Shown here piece after piece: positions 17,364 through 25,974 of a stretch of 64,000 bases of DNA. The notes below the pieces were generated by a model, which had not been told where the DNA came from, searched no databases, and saw only the letters and a list, made by a program, of their open reading frames with translations. The position numbers and the translations under genes were made by a program. Source of the stretch: an uncultured Colwellia sp. (GTDB taxonomy: Bacteria > Pseudomonadota > Gammaproteobacteria > Enterobacterales > Alteromonadaceae); contig CAJXYE010000011.1 of NCBI GenBank assembly GCA_913063325.1, positions 31,884-95,883 on the forward strand, in the 5' to 3' direction. Position 1 is the stretch's first letter; every line of letters starts with the position of its first letter.

Positions 17364-18164
17364 ATGAACTTTGTACAGTTTCAAAAGAGCGCGGTACCAG
17401 AGATCGGTTTAATTCAAGCACAGTACAAAAACCATGCTTTCAAATCTCATTACCATTTAGATTTCCATATTGGTTTGATATCACAAGGGCAACAGGTTTT
17501 TCACTACAAAGGCAGTAAACATCAAATAGGTCCAGGTTTTGTACAAGTGATGATGCCGGACCAAGTTCATGATAGCAAAACACTGAAGAAAGATAGCTTT
17601 ACGACTAAAATATTCAGTTTACCCACCAATTGGTTTGTTAATTTGAATAATGAACTTAATAATCAACACGACATCCCTTCTATACAACCTTGTTTTGAAG
17701 ATGTTTATCTATACCAGCAACTGATTGAGTTACATCAATTACTCAACGCTGAGCACTCCTTTAAATTAGCCGCTGATAGCCTAACACTGGAGGTTTTTTC
17801 TTCATTATTAGAGAAATATAGCGGTAGGTCTCCTTTGCCAGCAGTCGCTATTGGAAACAAAAAATTAAATTTATTAAAAGAATATGTCGTGTCTCATCTA
17901 AATCAACGTATTCACTTAGAGCACTTAGCTCGCCTCTGTGAATTATCTGAATCACAACTATTAAGGCAGTTCAAAAAACAAACAGGACTTACTCCTTATG
18001 CTTGGTTAGCTCGATTAAGGCTAGAACAGGCACTATTACTATTAAAAGCAGGGCTATCCAGTACACAAGTTGCTTATAAAGTTGGCTTTTATGACCAAGC
18101 TCATTTCATAAAAGCATTTTATCAGGCATACGGCCTTACCCCTTCTTTAGTACAAAACTCTTAA
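17364..18164 (+). CDS. AraC-family regulator with cupin sensor domain
   Basis: 266 residues from ATG 17364 (TAGGAA upstream); an upstream in-frame TTG at 17304 is less likely. The N-terminal AraC-binding cupin (HYHLDFHIGLISQGQQVFHYKG, then PGFVQVMMPDQVHD) is followed by two HTH motifs at the C-terminus (LEHLARLCELSESQLLRQFKKQTG and STQVAYKVGFYDQAHFIKAFYQAYGLTPSL). It is likely an activator responding to a small ligand. The racemase and cupin genes follow on the same strand (86 and 9 bases between successive genes), so it probably controls them. Confidence 0.88.
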   Translation: MNFVQFQKSAVPEIGLIQAQYKNHAFKSHYHLDFHIGLISQGQQVFHYKGSKHQIGPGFVQVMMPDQVHDSKTLKKDSFTTKIFSLPTNWFVNLNNELNNQHDIPSIQPCFEDVYLYQQLIELHQLLNAEHSFKLAADSLTLEVFSSLLEKYSGRSPLPAVAIGNKKLNLLKEYVVSHLNQRIHLEHLARLCELSESQLLRQFKKQTGLTPYAWLARLRLEQALLLLKAGLSSTQVAYKVGFYDQAHFIKAFYQAYGLTPSLVQNS

Positions 18165-18249
18165 ATTAATTTTTATCTGTTAATTTTTTACAATTAAAGC
18201 CATCTCATTTACGCCATTATTTCTTTGAACATTTACCGGAGGATTAATA

Positions 18250-18951
18250 ATGAAGTGTATAGGTTTAATTGGGGGGCTAAGTTGGCACTCTACTGCGTTG
18301 TATTACCAACATATAAATGAAATGACAGCCATAGAATTGGGTGGAGTACATTGTGCTCGTATGCACTTGGCAAGTCTAAATTTTTCGCCAATAGCTGAAT
18401 TAATGAAATCTCAATCTTGGCAGGAACTAGCCCCTTTGATCATTGAAGCTGCAAAGCAAGTAGAGCTGGCAGGAGCTGACGGAATAATTATTGCTAACAA
18501 TACATTACATCAAATATTACCCGATGTTGAGAAAGCGCTATCGATTCCCTGTATTAGTATTGTTGATGCATTAGGTATTGAGTTAAGTACGTTAGGCATA
18601 TCCCAAATAGGGCTGCTAGGCACGGCATCGACAATGAATCTAAGCTTTTATAAACAAAGGCTTCTGCAACGGTATGGTATTAAAGTTGAAATACCTTCAG
18701 CTGAAAAGTGTGAACAACTCAATGATGTCATATTTTCAGAACTTTGCTTTGGCAAAGTAACGAATAATGCGAAAACTTTGGCCTTATCAATTCTCGATGA
18801 ATTGAGCTCAAAAGGGGTAGGTTCTATCGCTTTGGCCTGTACTGAGCTGCCATTATTATATAACCATGACATGAGCCAAAATGTTACTTTTTTCGACACC
18901 AACCAACTTCATTGCCAACACGCCGTCACTTGGGCGCTATCAAAAAATTAG
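18250..18951 (+). CDS. Aspartate/glutamate racemase family protein (YgeA-like)
   Basis: 233 residues, close in length to E. coli YgeA. The N-terminus (MKCIGLIGGLSWHSTALYY) and C-terminal catalytic block (IALACTEL, C197) fit the cofactor-independent Asp/Glu racemases. The N-terminal catalytic position differs: the usual C-T/N-N-T reads A82-N-N-T85. In E. coli YgeA the pair is, from memory, T83/C197; here residue 83 is Asn. Racemisation in both directions may be altered, or the enzyme may act on another substrate. It is followed after 9 bases by a cupin gene, and a good ribosome site (GGAGG) precedes the ATG. Confidence 0.8.
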   Translation: MKCIGLIGGLSWHSTALYYQHINEMTAIELGGVHCARMHLASLNFSPIAELMKSQSWQELAPLIIEAAKQVELAGADGIIIANNTLHQILPDVEKALSIPCISIVDALGIELSTLGISQIGLLGTASTMNLSFYKQRLLQRYGIKVEIPSAEKCEQLNDVIFSELCFGKVTNNAKTLALSILDELSSKGVGSIALACTELPLLYNHDMSQNVTFFDTNQLHCQHAVTWALSKN

Positions 18952-18960
18952 GATGATACG

Positions 18961-19323
18961 ATGACAAAAATAGTCAATTTTAAAGAAAAACTAGCGACTT
19001 TTGATGAACTATGGACGCCTAAAGTGATCGCTCAAATGAATGAAGTGCAATTTAAACTGGTAAAAATTCAAGGTGAGTTCACTTGGCACAGCCACCAAGA
19101 AACTGATGAAGTATTTATGGTTATTGATGGCGATATGACCATCCAATTTCGTAACCATACTGTTGAACTATCAAGTGGAGAGCTATTTGTTGTACCCAAG
19201 GGAGTTGAACATAAACCCTTTGCTAAAGAGCTATGTCAGGTAATGATAATTGAGCCTTCCGGTGTTATTAATACGGGGGAATCTGAAGGTAATCTAACCG
19301 CTAAAAACGATGTCTGGATTTAA
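18961..19323 (+). CDS. Single-domain cupin protein
   Basis: 120 residues forming one cupin barrel. Motif 1 is HSHQETDEVFMVIDG (His-x-His, Glu) and motif 2 is PKGVEHKP, so all usual metal ligands are present. Many proteins of this size are isomerases, dioxygenases or sugar-binding proteins; the sequence does not decide. It lies 9 bases after the racemase gene, so they are translationally linked and probably act in the same small-molecule pathway. Confidence 0.85.
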   Translation: MTKIVNFKEKLATFDELWTPKVIAQMNEVQFKLVKIQGEFTWHSHQETDEVFMVIDGDMTIQFRNHTVELSSGELFVVPKGVEHKPFAKELCQVMIIEPSGVINTGESEGNLTAKNDVWI

Positions 19324-19565
19324 TACCATTGGTGTAAGACGTTAACAGCGTCAAATCATTAATAAGATAGTATTGATTTAGTTAGCCTTGAACATCAACT
19401 ACCCAAAGTTCTATGGATGTGCCCACTTAACGGTACTGAAAGTCGAGGCTTTTCAGAACCGTTAAGATATTATCTCTACCTATAAAGAACGCTCATAGAT
19501 AAATACCCTAGGCTATACCGAAAAATACAATAAAAATAGGCGTAGAGTTAAGAGGCATTGTGTAA

Positions 19566-20354
19566 TTAAAGTACGGCTGTAAACACAGGCTTAAATGAAT
19601 TGCTTTGCAAAATATTTTCCAATCTTGTTGTCATGTCTTTTTGCAGAGCATCAAAGATAAAATTTCCCATACTGATACGCTTGATGCCAAGAGATTTTAA
19701 CGTAGAAAAGTCGGCTAAGTCAGGCATACACATAACATTAACGGGTAGTATTGTACTATCAACAACAGCTTTGATCGCCGCTGCTTCGACAATACAAGGC
19801 ACAAATAGGCCATCAGCGCCGGCATCTTGGTATAACTTAGCGCGCTTTTGGCTTTCTTTAGTCGCGTCTTCTACCCCTAGTAAAAATGTATCCGTTCTAA
19901 CATTAATAAATAGCGAGATATTATCTTGTTCTAATTGAGTTGTAATTGCCAACAAGTATTTAGCAAAGTGCTTCTCGTTAACTAACACACGCTCGCCATT
20001 AGTTTTATTCACTTTGCTATCTTCGATATTGATACCAACAACACCAACTTCAGCTAGTGCTTTAATATAATTAGCCGTTGTTTGTGCATCATCACTAAAA
20101 CCCGATTCTATATCGACAGTTAACGGCGCATTACTACAGGCAGTAATGCGCTTAACAATAAAAAGTAACTCGTTAAATGGCATGAATTCACCATCGGCAT
20201 AACCGAGCATACAAGCAATAGCGGCACTTGAAGTGCCTATGACTTTAAAGCCGTTTTGTTCTGCAGCTTTTGCACTAGCAACATCCCAAACGTTGCAAAT
20301 AATTAGTGGTTCAGCTTGTTGGTGTAGCGATTTTAATTGTGCTGTATTCATCAT
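19566..20354 (-). CDS. Isocitrate lyase/PEP mutase family enzyme
   Basis: 262 residues of the PEP-mutase-like TIM barrel: VIGTSSAAIACMLGYADGE, PLTVDIESGFSD (metal-site Asp), GINIEDSK and GADGLFVPCI. No strict PEP-mutase or methylisocitrate-lyase catalytic loop (KKCGH-like) is visible, so it is best placed in the broad C-C or P-C lyase group. Two ATGs in tandem (20354, 20351) share the site AGAGAC. It is divergent from a LysR gene with a palindrome between them, and is therefore the probable target of that regulator. Confidence 0.8.
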   Translation of the reverse strand: MMNTAQLKSLHQQAEPLIICNVWDVASAKAAEQNGFKVIGTSSAAIACMLGYADGEFMPFNELLFIVKRITACSNAPLTVDIESGFSDDAQTTANYIKALAEVGVVGINIEDSKVNKTNGERVLVNEKHFAKYLLAITTQLEQDNISLFINVRTDTFLLGVEDATKESQKRAKLYQDAGADGLFVPCIVEAAAIKAVVDSTILPVNVMCMPDLADFSTLKSLGIKRISMGNFIFDALQKDMTTRLENILQSNSFKPVFTAVL

Positions 20355-20448
20355 ATTGTCTCTGTTATTTGCGCTCTACTTTGCAGAGTCGGTGCTTAAT
20401 GAGTCAATTGTGCCGTTTAATTCGGATAAAAACCAACGATAAAAATGG

Positions 20449-20481
20449 ACTAGTATTATAAGCTATGCTTATAATACTAGT
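20449..20481. promoter_or_regulatory. 33-bp perfect palindrome, likely LysR operator
   Basis: Two 15-base arms (20449-20463 and 20467-20481) are exact reverse complements around TAT. The centre, ATAAGC-TAT-GCTTAT (20458-20472), matches ATAAGC-TCA-GCTTAT before the paralogous LysR gene. It sits between the divergent PEP-mutase-like and LysR genes, 42 bases before the LysR start. Confidence 0.6.
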
Positions 20482-20523
20482 TTGAGTAACCCTGACTTAC
20501 CTCTCCCAAGATTGTGATTAATT

Positions 20524-21438
20524 ATGATTAAACAAGCATTAAAAAATTTGAATTTATTACATAGCTTTGAAGCTGCAGCTAGGCATCAGAGTTATAGTAA
20601 GGCGGCAACAGAATTGTGTATCTCTCAAGCGGCGATAAGCCAACAAATGCGCCAATTGGAAGATAACCTAGCTAAGCAGTTATTTTTGCGCAAAGGTAAA
20701 AGTATGTTGTTAACCCAGCAGGGAAAAATATTACTGTCAGGCACCCAACAAGCTTTTAACTTGTTAGAAAAAAGCATTAATGAAATCACTGTTGAAGAAG
20801 TATCTGGCAGCTTAACCATTAGCTCAACCCAGGCCTTCACTACCTTATGGTTGATGCCAAAATTAAGTAAATTCTCAACGCTGTATCCTAATATTAATAT
20901 TCGCGTTATGTCATCCCCACAGTTTGAAGACCTCAAAGAGCAGCACATTGACCTAGCGATTCGTTTTGGTCCTGGTGTTCAAAAGAATACGGATACATCG
21001 CTTAACTGCGAGTACTTTGGCGAAGATCCTGTGTATCCAGTGTGCTCTGCAGCATTGGCTAAAAAAATGAGTTTTAAAGCGCCTAAGGATCTACTCAATA
21101 CATGGCTGGTTAGTTTAGAGAGACCAGGTTGCTACGATTGGCCGTCTTGGTTTGAACATGCTAATACCCAAGGTTATCAAGATCATCAGCAGTGGACTGA
21201 AGTGCATAGCACTGACATGGCATTAAACGCAGTATTAAATGACCATGGTTTTACTTTAGCTGCCCAATATTTAATTATTGAACAACTCAAATCTGGACAA
21301 CTGGTTATACCGGTAAATATACCTCACCCTAATGTAGTAAAGCGTTACTTTGTTTATGATGAGAACTCGCCAAAAATAGCGCGTTTAAACGTTTTTACCC
21401 AGTGGTTAAAAGAAGAGATGGATGCTAGCACTGAGTAA
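20524..21438 (+). CDS. LysR-family regulator (GcvA-like), paralogue 1
   Basis: 304 residues. An N-terminal HTH (HSFEAAARHQSYSKAATELCISQAAISQQMRQLE) and a type 2 periplasmic-binding-like effector domain (GSLTISSTQAFTTLWLMPKLSKF onward) give the standard LysR layout, closest in style to GcvA. It is very similar to the protein at 43111-44055. It is divergent from the PEP-mutase-like gene, with a perfect palindrome in the shared promoter. It probably regulates that gene and itself; the effector is unknown. Confidence 0.88.
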   Translation: MIKQALKNLNLLHSFEAAARHQSYSKAATELCISQAAISQQMRQLEDNLAKQLFLRKGKSMLLTQQGKILLSGTQQAFNLLEKSINEITVEEVSGSLTISSTQAFTTLWLMPKLSKFSTLYPNINIRVMSSPQFEDLKEQHIDLAIRFGPGVQKNTDTSLNCEYFGEDPVYPVCSAALAKKMSFKAPKDLLNTWLVSLERPGCYDWPSWFEHANTQGYQDHQQWTEVHSTDMALNAVLNDHGFTLAAQYLIIEQLKSGQLVIPVNIPHPNVVKRYFVYDENSPKIARLNVFTQWLKEEMDASTE

Positions 21439-21619
21439 AATCTAGCGTAAGTCTTGAGCTAAAAGTCATTTTTTTGATATTCAACCTGCAACTGTCTCAC
21501 TAGATTTTGAACCTTATAACGTTTATATTACCCCACCCAGCTGGTACGATGAGATGCTGATTTTCATTAAAAGCAGTACAGCACAATTCCTCAAATAAAA
21601 TAATGAGAAGTAATAATAA

Positions 21620-22096
21620 ATGAATATACTGTTTAAGAAGTCTTGGTTTTTTCGTCTTATAATGAATATTTGGCCGCCATTATTTTTTGCCGGTATTCGC
21701 ATCACAGCGCTATCAAGTGATTTCAAAACAGCCCGTGTGCAATTAACATTACGTCCTTGGAATAAGAATGCGGTTGGTAGCCATTTTGGTGGCTCATTAT
21801 TCGCCATGACTGACCCCTTTTATATGTTAATGATCCTTGCACAACTAGGAAATGACTACTTGGTATGGGATAAAGCAGCTGACATTGATTTTATAAAGCC
21901 AGGCAAAGGTAAAGTTATTGCTGATTTTTCTATTAATCAACAGCTTATTGACGACATTATTGCCAAGACGGCAAATGGTGACAAATACTTGCCGCAAATT
22001 CCTGTATATATAAAAGACGAAGAAGGAGGTATAGTCGCTACATTGAATCGTACTCTCTATATTCGTCGAAAAAAGCCTAAAGCTACTGGAAAGTAA
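21620..22096 (+). CDS. DUF4442 hot-dog-fold protein (thioesterase-like)
   Basis: 158 residues. The arrangement PPLFFAGIRITALSSDF, then RPWNKNAVGSHFGGSLFAMTDPFYMLM, then IDFIKPGKGKVIADFSI fits DUF4442, related to hot-dog acyl-CoA thioesterases. The HFGGSLFAM helix is the conserved core. Acyl-thioester hydrolysis is likely for the fold but unproven for this family. It ends at a strong bidirectional terminator. Confidence 0.8.
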   Translation: MNILFKKSWFFRLIMNIWPPLFFAGIRITALSSDFKTARVQLTLRPWNKNAVGSHFGGSLFAMTDPFYMLMILAQLGNDYLVWDKAADIDFIKPGKGKVIADFSINQQLIDDIIAKTANGDKYLPQIPVYIKDEEGGIVATLNRTLYIRRKKPKATGK

Positions 22097-22174
22097 GATG
22101 AATTCAATTAGGTGTTATAAATTCGCTTAACGATGAGAGCCATCAACTAACTACTCAGTTTATTTAAGCAAAAA

Positions 22175-22200
22175 AAATCCAGCATTTAAGTGCTGGATTT
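22175..22200. terminator. Bidirectional terminator
   Basis: AAATCCAGCA / TGCTGGATTT stem with a 6-base loop and an A tract on the left side, between convergent DUF4442 and DUF3083 genes. Confidence 0.8.
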
Positions 22201-22223
22201 ATAAGGCTTCAACTTAATGCCAC

Positions 22224-23348
22224 TTACACGTTCAACATAATATGTTGGTGTACTCGAACAATAATATCGTCACTTTCTTTTTTCCAATCCACTTTATCAG
22301 AAAAACTTTTCACTGCCGCAATTGCTTGATTAACAAACTTGCCATAATTATGATGTGTTTCATCACTCTTATCTGCAAAAAATACAAAACGTAAGGTATC
22401 GACTAACTTATCCGCCTCCCAATGCACACAAGATCTCATCTCAGCATTATTAGGGTTAACCCCGATAGAAATTAGCTCTCCTGAAATTACTGATGCTTCA
22501 CTTTCATCGTAACGAACAAATGGCGAGATGCCATTAGCAATCAATGCAGCTTGGTCAATTTGATTGGCCTTGCATGAGTCATTAAAGGCGTTTTCAATTT
22601 TTTGATAAAATTGAGTAAATGGTTGCTCTGATAAATAATCAATATCAGTGCCTTTTAATAAACGACGCGCCATTGGGATACTCGCAACAACGTAAGTAAT
22701 TGAGGTATGATCATCGCTAATGCCCTGTTCTTGGCTTTCATAGCGGTCAGCTATTTCTCTAAAGGTATGACTAATGGTATTAGTGCCACCTTTTTCTTTA
22801 GCGAAAACATCAAACGTTAAATGCTGATGATCGCGTAATTTAATCTCATTTTCAGCTAAGCCAATAGTTTTAGAAATTTCTTTAACCGCTTGATAAACCT
22901 TATTATGGAACTTACCTGAGTTAACTCTGAGTTCTTGGCCGGTAGCTAAAAATAATATTTTAATTTTTCTAGCGCGAATAGCGCCATCAAAATAGCCTTT
23001 AAAGGTACTATTATGTTCCGGACAATAGAAGAAAAATGATTGCTGCTCTGTATGTAATACCTGCTGTTCGCCGCTATAACGTACTCTAACAAGACGATTA
23101 TTGGCAACAAAATTTACATGTGAAAGACCATGTTCTTCTACTATTTCAAATACTTTATGAGATAACGCTTGATAGAATTTTTGATAAGGCTTCTCAGCTG
23201 TTTCATCAACACTACCACACACCAAACTTATTAATTTATCCGTTAAGGGGATTTCCGCTAAAATATACTGATTATCACGGGCGTCACTCGGCAGGTATAC
23301 ACGTTCTTTACTTCTGTGTTTATTTAATATTGATGAAGTTCGTCTCAT
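22224..23348 (-). CDS. DUF3083 family protein with internal duplication
   Basis: 374 residues, no signal peptide. The sequence is two diverged copies of one module: residues ~26-185 (ILAEIPLTDKLISLVCGS, EKPYQKFYQALSHK, SGKFHNKVYQAVKEIS, RDHQHLTF) and ~215-374 (YVVASIPMARRLLKGTD, EQPFTQFYQKIENA, YGKFVNQAIAAVKSFS, RVHQHIML). Each module ends in an aspartate- or valine-His-Gln-His motif. I place it in DUF3083 from memory; function is unknown. It is monocistronic, cytoplasmic, and ends at a bidirectional terminator. Confidence 0.65.
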   Translation of the reverse strand: MRRTSSILNKHRSKERVYLPSDARDNQYILAEIPLTDKLISLVCGSVDETAEKPYQKFYQALSHKVFEIVEEHGLSHVNFVANNRLVRVRYSGEQQVLHTEQQSFFFYCPEHNSTFKGYFDGAIRARKIKILFLATGQELRVNSGKFHNKVYQAVKEISKTIGLAENEIKLRDHQHLTFDVFAKEKGGTNTISHTFREIADRYESQEQGISDDHTSITYVVASIPMARRLLKGTDIDYLSEQPFTQFYQKIENAFNDSCKANQIDQAALIANGISPFVRYDESEASVISGELISIGVNPNNAEMRSCVHWEADKLVDTLRFVFFADKSDETHHNYGKFVNQAIAAVKSFSDKVDWKKESDDIIVRVHQHIMLNV

Positions 23349-23521
23349 ATTTCTTTATACCTTTTATTAATAATGCATCAGTCAAAATAGATTTATTATT
23401 TATAACATAAAAAATATACATAATTCACACTTTTAACGCTCATTATTAGACCTTTTCTACAGTGTATATACCCCGCTTTATTTCCAAAGAATAAGCTGCA
23501 TTACTGTACTATCTTTATTGA

Positions 23522-23692
23522 TTTATACCTATCAGTATAAGAAAGTGATCGCTTAGCGATAATTTAAAGGCTTATAAGCCTTTAAAAATAGACCTTCGCA
23601 AATGTATCGGCACTATGGTCATGACAAAAAATTTGTTCTACTGTCGCTCATCTCATTCTAAGTGATCACTTCTTCATACAGAATGGTATTAA
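23522..23692. repeat. Family D inverted-repeat element
   Basis: About 171 bp with ~30-base imperfect terminal inverted repeats: left TTATACCTATCAGTATAAG followed by AAAGTGATCGCTT, right AAGTGATCACTT followed by CTTCATACAGAATGGTATTAA. It fills most of the 360-base gap between the DUF3083 and DUF3300 genes and has no coding potential. It is a single copy in this window. Confidence 0.55.
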
Positions 23693-23708
23693 ATAACAAC
23701 ATAAAACA

Positions 23709-24986
23709 CTACTTAACTTTATTTCTTGGTTTATGTTGATTAACGCCCCGCACTGCGCTTTTCTTTACTCCCCGTTTATTATTTGATGCATAATGCTTAC
23801 TTGGTTGATGAATGCTTTGTCTCTTCTTTGTAGAGCTAACAGCGGTTTGCCTAGCCACATTAGTCTTATAAACCTTCACACCACTGGTATTGTTATATTT
23901 ACTATGCACCTGTTTATTTTTTGACTTGCTGACCTTAATTGTCCCCGATTCCCTATACGCCTTATTTTTCTGAAGCGGAATAGCCTTTAATTTTTCACTA
24001 AAATTTCGATGGGAATTAACTTGCTTAGTGCTGCTAAATACCTGCACTTTATGACTACTATCTGCAACAAAATGACTATTCCTACGGTGCACCTTTGGGT
24101 TGCTGTGAATTATGGCCCCATAATATTTTTGTTTTAGTCGTCCATTGTTATAAGAAACTCCTCGTCTATGTTTTGGCTGATGATTCCAGCGCTTTGCCTG
24201 ATGACTTATCACTACTTTATTTCTTGGATGGTAACCATGGCGAGCAGAGTGATTAACAATCACATAACGGTTATGCCAATGAAAAGCACTGAAGTAAAAG
24301 TGACTGCTTATGTGCACGCCATGGCCCCAATAAAAATGACCATAGTGAGCGGGGTAATGATGAGGGCTATGCCAATATACCGGAGGGTAGTTTGCCCAAT
24401 ACCACTGCCCATACACCAGTCGTGTATCATAATAAGGTACGTAAATTATTTCAGGTTGTGCTGGTTCAATGATAATGATTTTCTGCTCTTTTATAATCTC
24501 CACATTATCCATGGCTGCTAAACTACCCGCTTGCTCTGCCTGCTGCCTTAACGTTTGAATACTGGCTAATACTCTCGCTTCATTCTGTAAAAAAGCATCA
24601 CCGATTTTTTGCATCCAGGTAAGATCTTCGCTTAATTTGGCCATCACTTGAGGAAAAGATAACAATGCTTGAATACTCGCATCCCAGCCCTTATTTTGTG
24701 CTTTATTATCTCGCTGTTCATCGGTTGATGTCGGCTGTTTTTTGAGCCAACGCTCAGCTTCAATTACCTCTATGGGATAAGTTGCGGCAATTAAAATATG
24801 GGTGAGTAAGGTGTCTGGGTATAGAGCGATAGGAGCAAGAGTTTGCGCGAGCTCGGCCTCAGAAAATAATACTTCTCCATCTTCTTGTGAGGCAGATAAA
24901 GCCGTGCTTGATATGCAAGTAGAAAATACAAAAATTAGCCATAACATCGACCTGTACTTTAATAAAAACGAAGGGGGAAAGTTCAT
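23709..24986 (-). CDS. DUF3300 domain secreted protein with basic His-rich tail
   Basis: 425 residues from ATG 24986, which has AAAGGT seven bases upstream; an ATG at 25004 lacks one. A signal peptide (about 8-32) is followed by DUF3300 (about 40-200: LAQTLAPIALYPDTLLTHILIAATYPIEV, FPQVMAKLSEDLTWMQKIG, PEIIYVPYYDT). Then comes an aromatic/His-rich segment (YYDTRLVYGQWYW, HSPHHYPAHYGHFYWGHG), and a ~200-residue Lys/Arg/Ser/Asn-rich tail of low complexity. The protein is exported; function is unknown. A PhoP-type box lies 52 bases upstream, so it is a likely member of the nearby PhoPQ-like regulon. Confidence 0.85.
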   Translation of the reverse strand: MNFPPSFLLKYRSMLWLIFVFSTCISSTALSASQEDGEVLFSEAELAQTLAPIALYPDTLLTHILIAATYPIEVIEAERWLKKQPTSTDEQRDNKAQNKGWDASIQALLSFPQVMAKLSEDLTWMQKIGDAFLQNEARVLASIQTLRQQAEQAGSLAAMDNVEIIKEQKIIIIEPAQPEIIYVPYYDTRLVYGQWYWANYPPVYWHSPHHYPAHYGHFYWGHGVHISSHFYFSAFHWHNRYVIVNHSARHGYHPRNKVVISHQAKRWNHQPKHRRGVSYNNGRLKQKYYGAIIHSNPKVHRRNSHFVADSSHKVQVFSSTKQVNSHRNFSEKLKAIPLQKNKAYRESGTIKVSKSKNKQVHSKYNNTSGVKVYKTNVARQTAVSSTKKRQSIHQPSKHYASNNKRGVKKSAVRGVNQHKPRNKVK

Positions 24987-25037
24987 AAGTTTACCTTTAT
25001 TCATAACTAATCTTATGGATTAGCATACCCCTGTGAA

Positions 25038-25055
25038 GCTGAACAAAGGCTGAAC
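25038..25055 (-). promoter_or_regulatory. PhoP-type box before DUF3300 gene
   Basis: Direct GCTGAAC repeats 11 bases apart (25038-25044, 25049-25055), the spacing typical of PhoP boxes. The same unit is present twice before the PepSY-RR-HK operon. Confidence 0.6.
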
Positions 25056-25079
25056 AAAGTTTATAAAAACAGGTGACTT

Positions 25080-25829
25080 TTACATTGGCTCACTAAGGTA
25101 CTTTTGTTGTAATAAACGGTATTTTTCGGTCATTTTAAAAACGGTTAAATGTTTATTAAAAGATAAAACCAGTTTGGGATCTTTAAAGACCATTTGATAA
25201 TCTATGGGCGGGAAAAGGTTATGAAAAACCACCGCTTTATTAACACCTAACTGCTTAAAGAAATAGTTAAAAATATTCTTATCAATGACAATACAATCGA
25301 CACGATCTTTTAGGAATAACTTTACTTGCGTTGATTGTTTGGCTATCTCTAGATAACTTGGGTTATTCACAACCGCGTCGTGATATTCATCACCTAATAA
25401 CGCTTTGGCATTATGAAATGAAATGACTCCTACATTCTTTAAATCACTTAACATGCTTATTTTTAGCTTTTTTTCGGCCAAAGAAACAACTGAATTATGA
25501 TAAGTGACGTAGCTATCGGTTAAGCGTTCTACATTAGCTTCAGTGTCGGCTGTCATGGTGGTAATGCCATCGATATCAGGATCTGATAACAGTTTTTGCG
25601 AGCGACCATAAGGAACATATATGTACTTAACACCATAGCCCATCAATTCGATCACTTGAGACAATAATTCCAACTCGTAACCTGAGTTTGTTGCTTGTAA
25701 TATATAAGGAGGTCGTTCTAAGCCAACAACAATTTTAAGTTTTTCCCCAAAGGCTGATGTTGGTATTACAACGATAAAAATGAGCAATGTTCGCCTAATA
25801 ATATTACTAAAACATAGAAGTAATTTCAT
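25080..25829 (-). CDS. Orphan family-3 extracellular solute-binding protein
   Basis: 249 residues with a signal peptide ending near FGEK, then a periplasmic-binding fold (KIVVGLERPPYILQATNSGYELELLSQVIELMG, TMTADTEANVERLTDSYVTYHNSVVSL, YRLLQQKYLSEP). No ABC permease or ATPase is nearby. It may serve a sensor or a distant transporter. It is transcribed in the same direction as the upstream two-component operon but separated by 145 bases, with GAGGAG directly before the ATG. Confidence 0.8.
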   Translation of the reverse strand: MKLLLCFSNIIRRTLLIFIVVIPTSAFGEKLKIVVGLERPPYILQATNSGYELELLSQVIELMGYGVKYIYVPYGRSQKLLSDPDIDGITTMTADTEANVERLTDSYVTYHNSVVSLAEKKLKISMLSDLKNVGVISFHNAKALLGDEYHDAVVNNPSYLEIAKQSTQVKLFLKDRVDCIVIDKNIFNYFFKQLGVNKAVVFHNLFPPIDYQMVFKDPKLVLSFNKHLTVFKMTEKYRLLQQKYLSEPM

Positions 25830-25974
25830 AAAACTCCTCGTTTAAATTTTACAATATTCTTAGCATACTACCTTTTACTTAAGGTAATAAAAATAACCTT
25901 AGCTCAATATTCCACATGGTGAAACCACTAATATCAAAGACAGAATAAAATTTATCAATGCCTTGTTCACCTGA

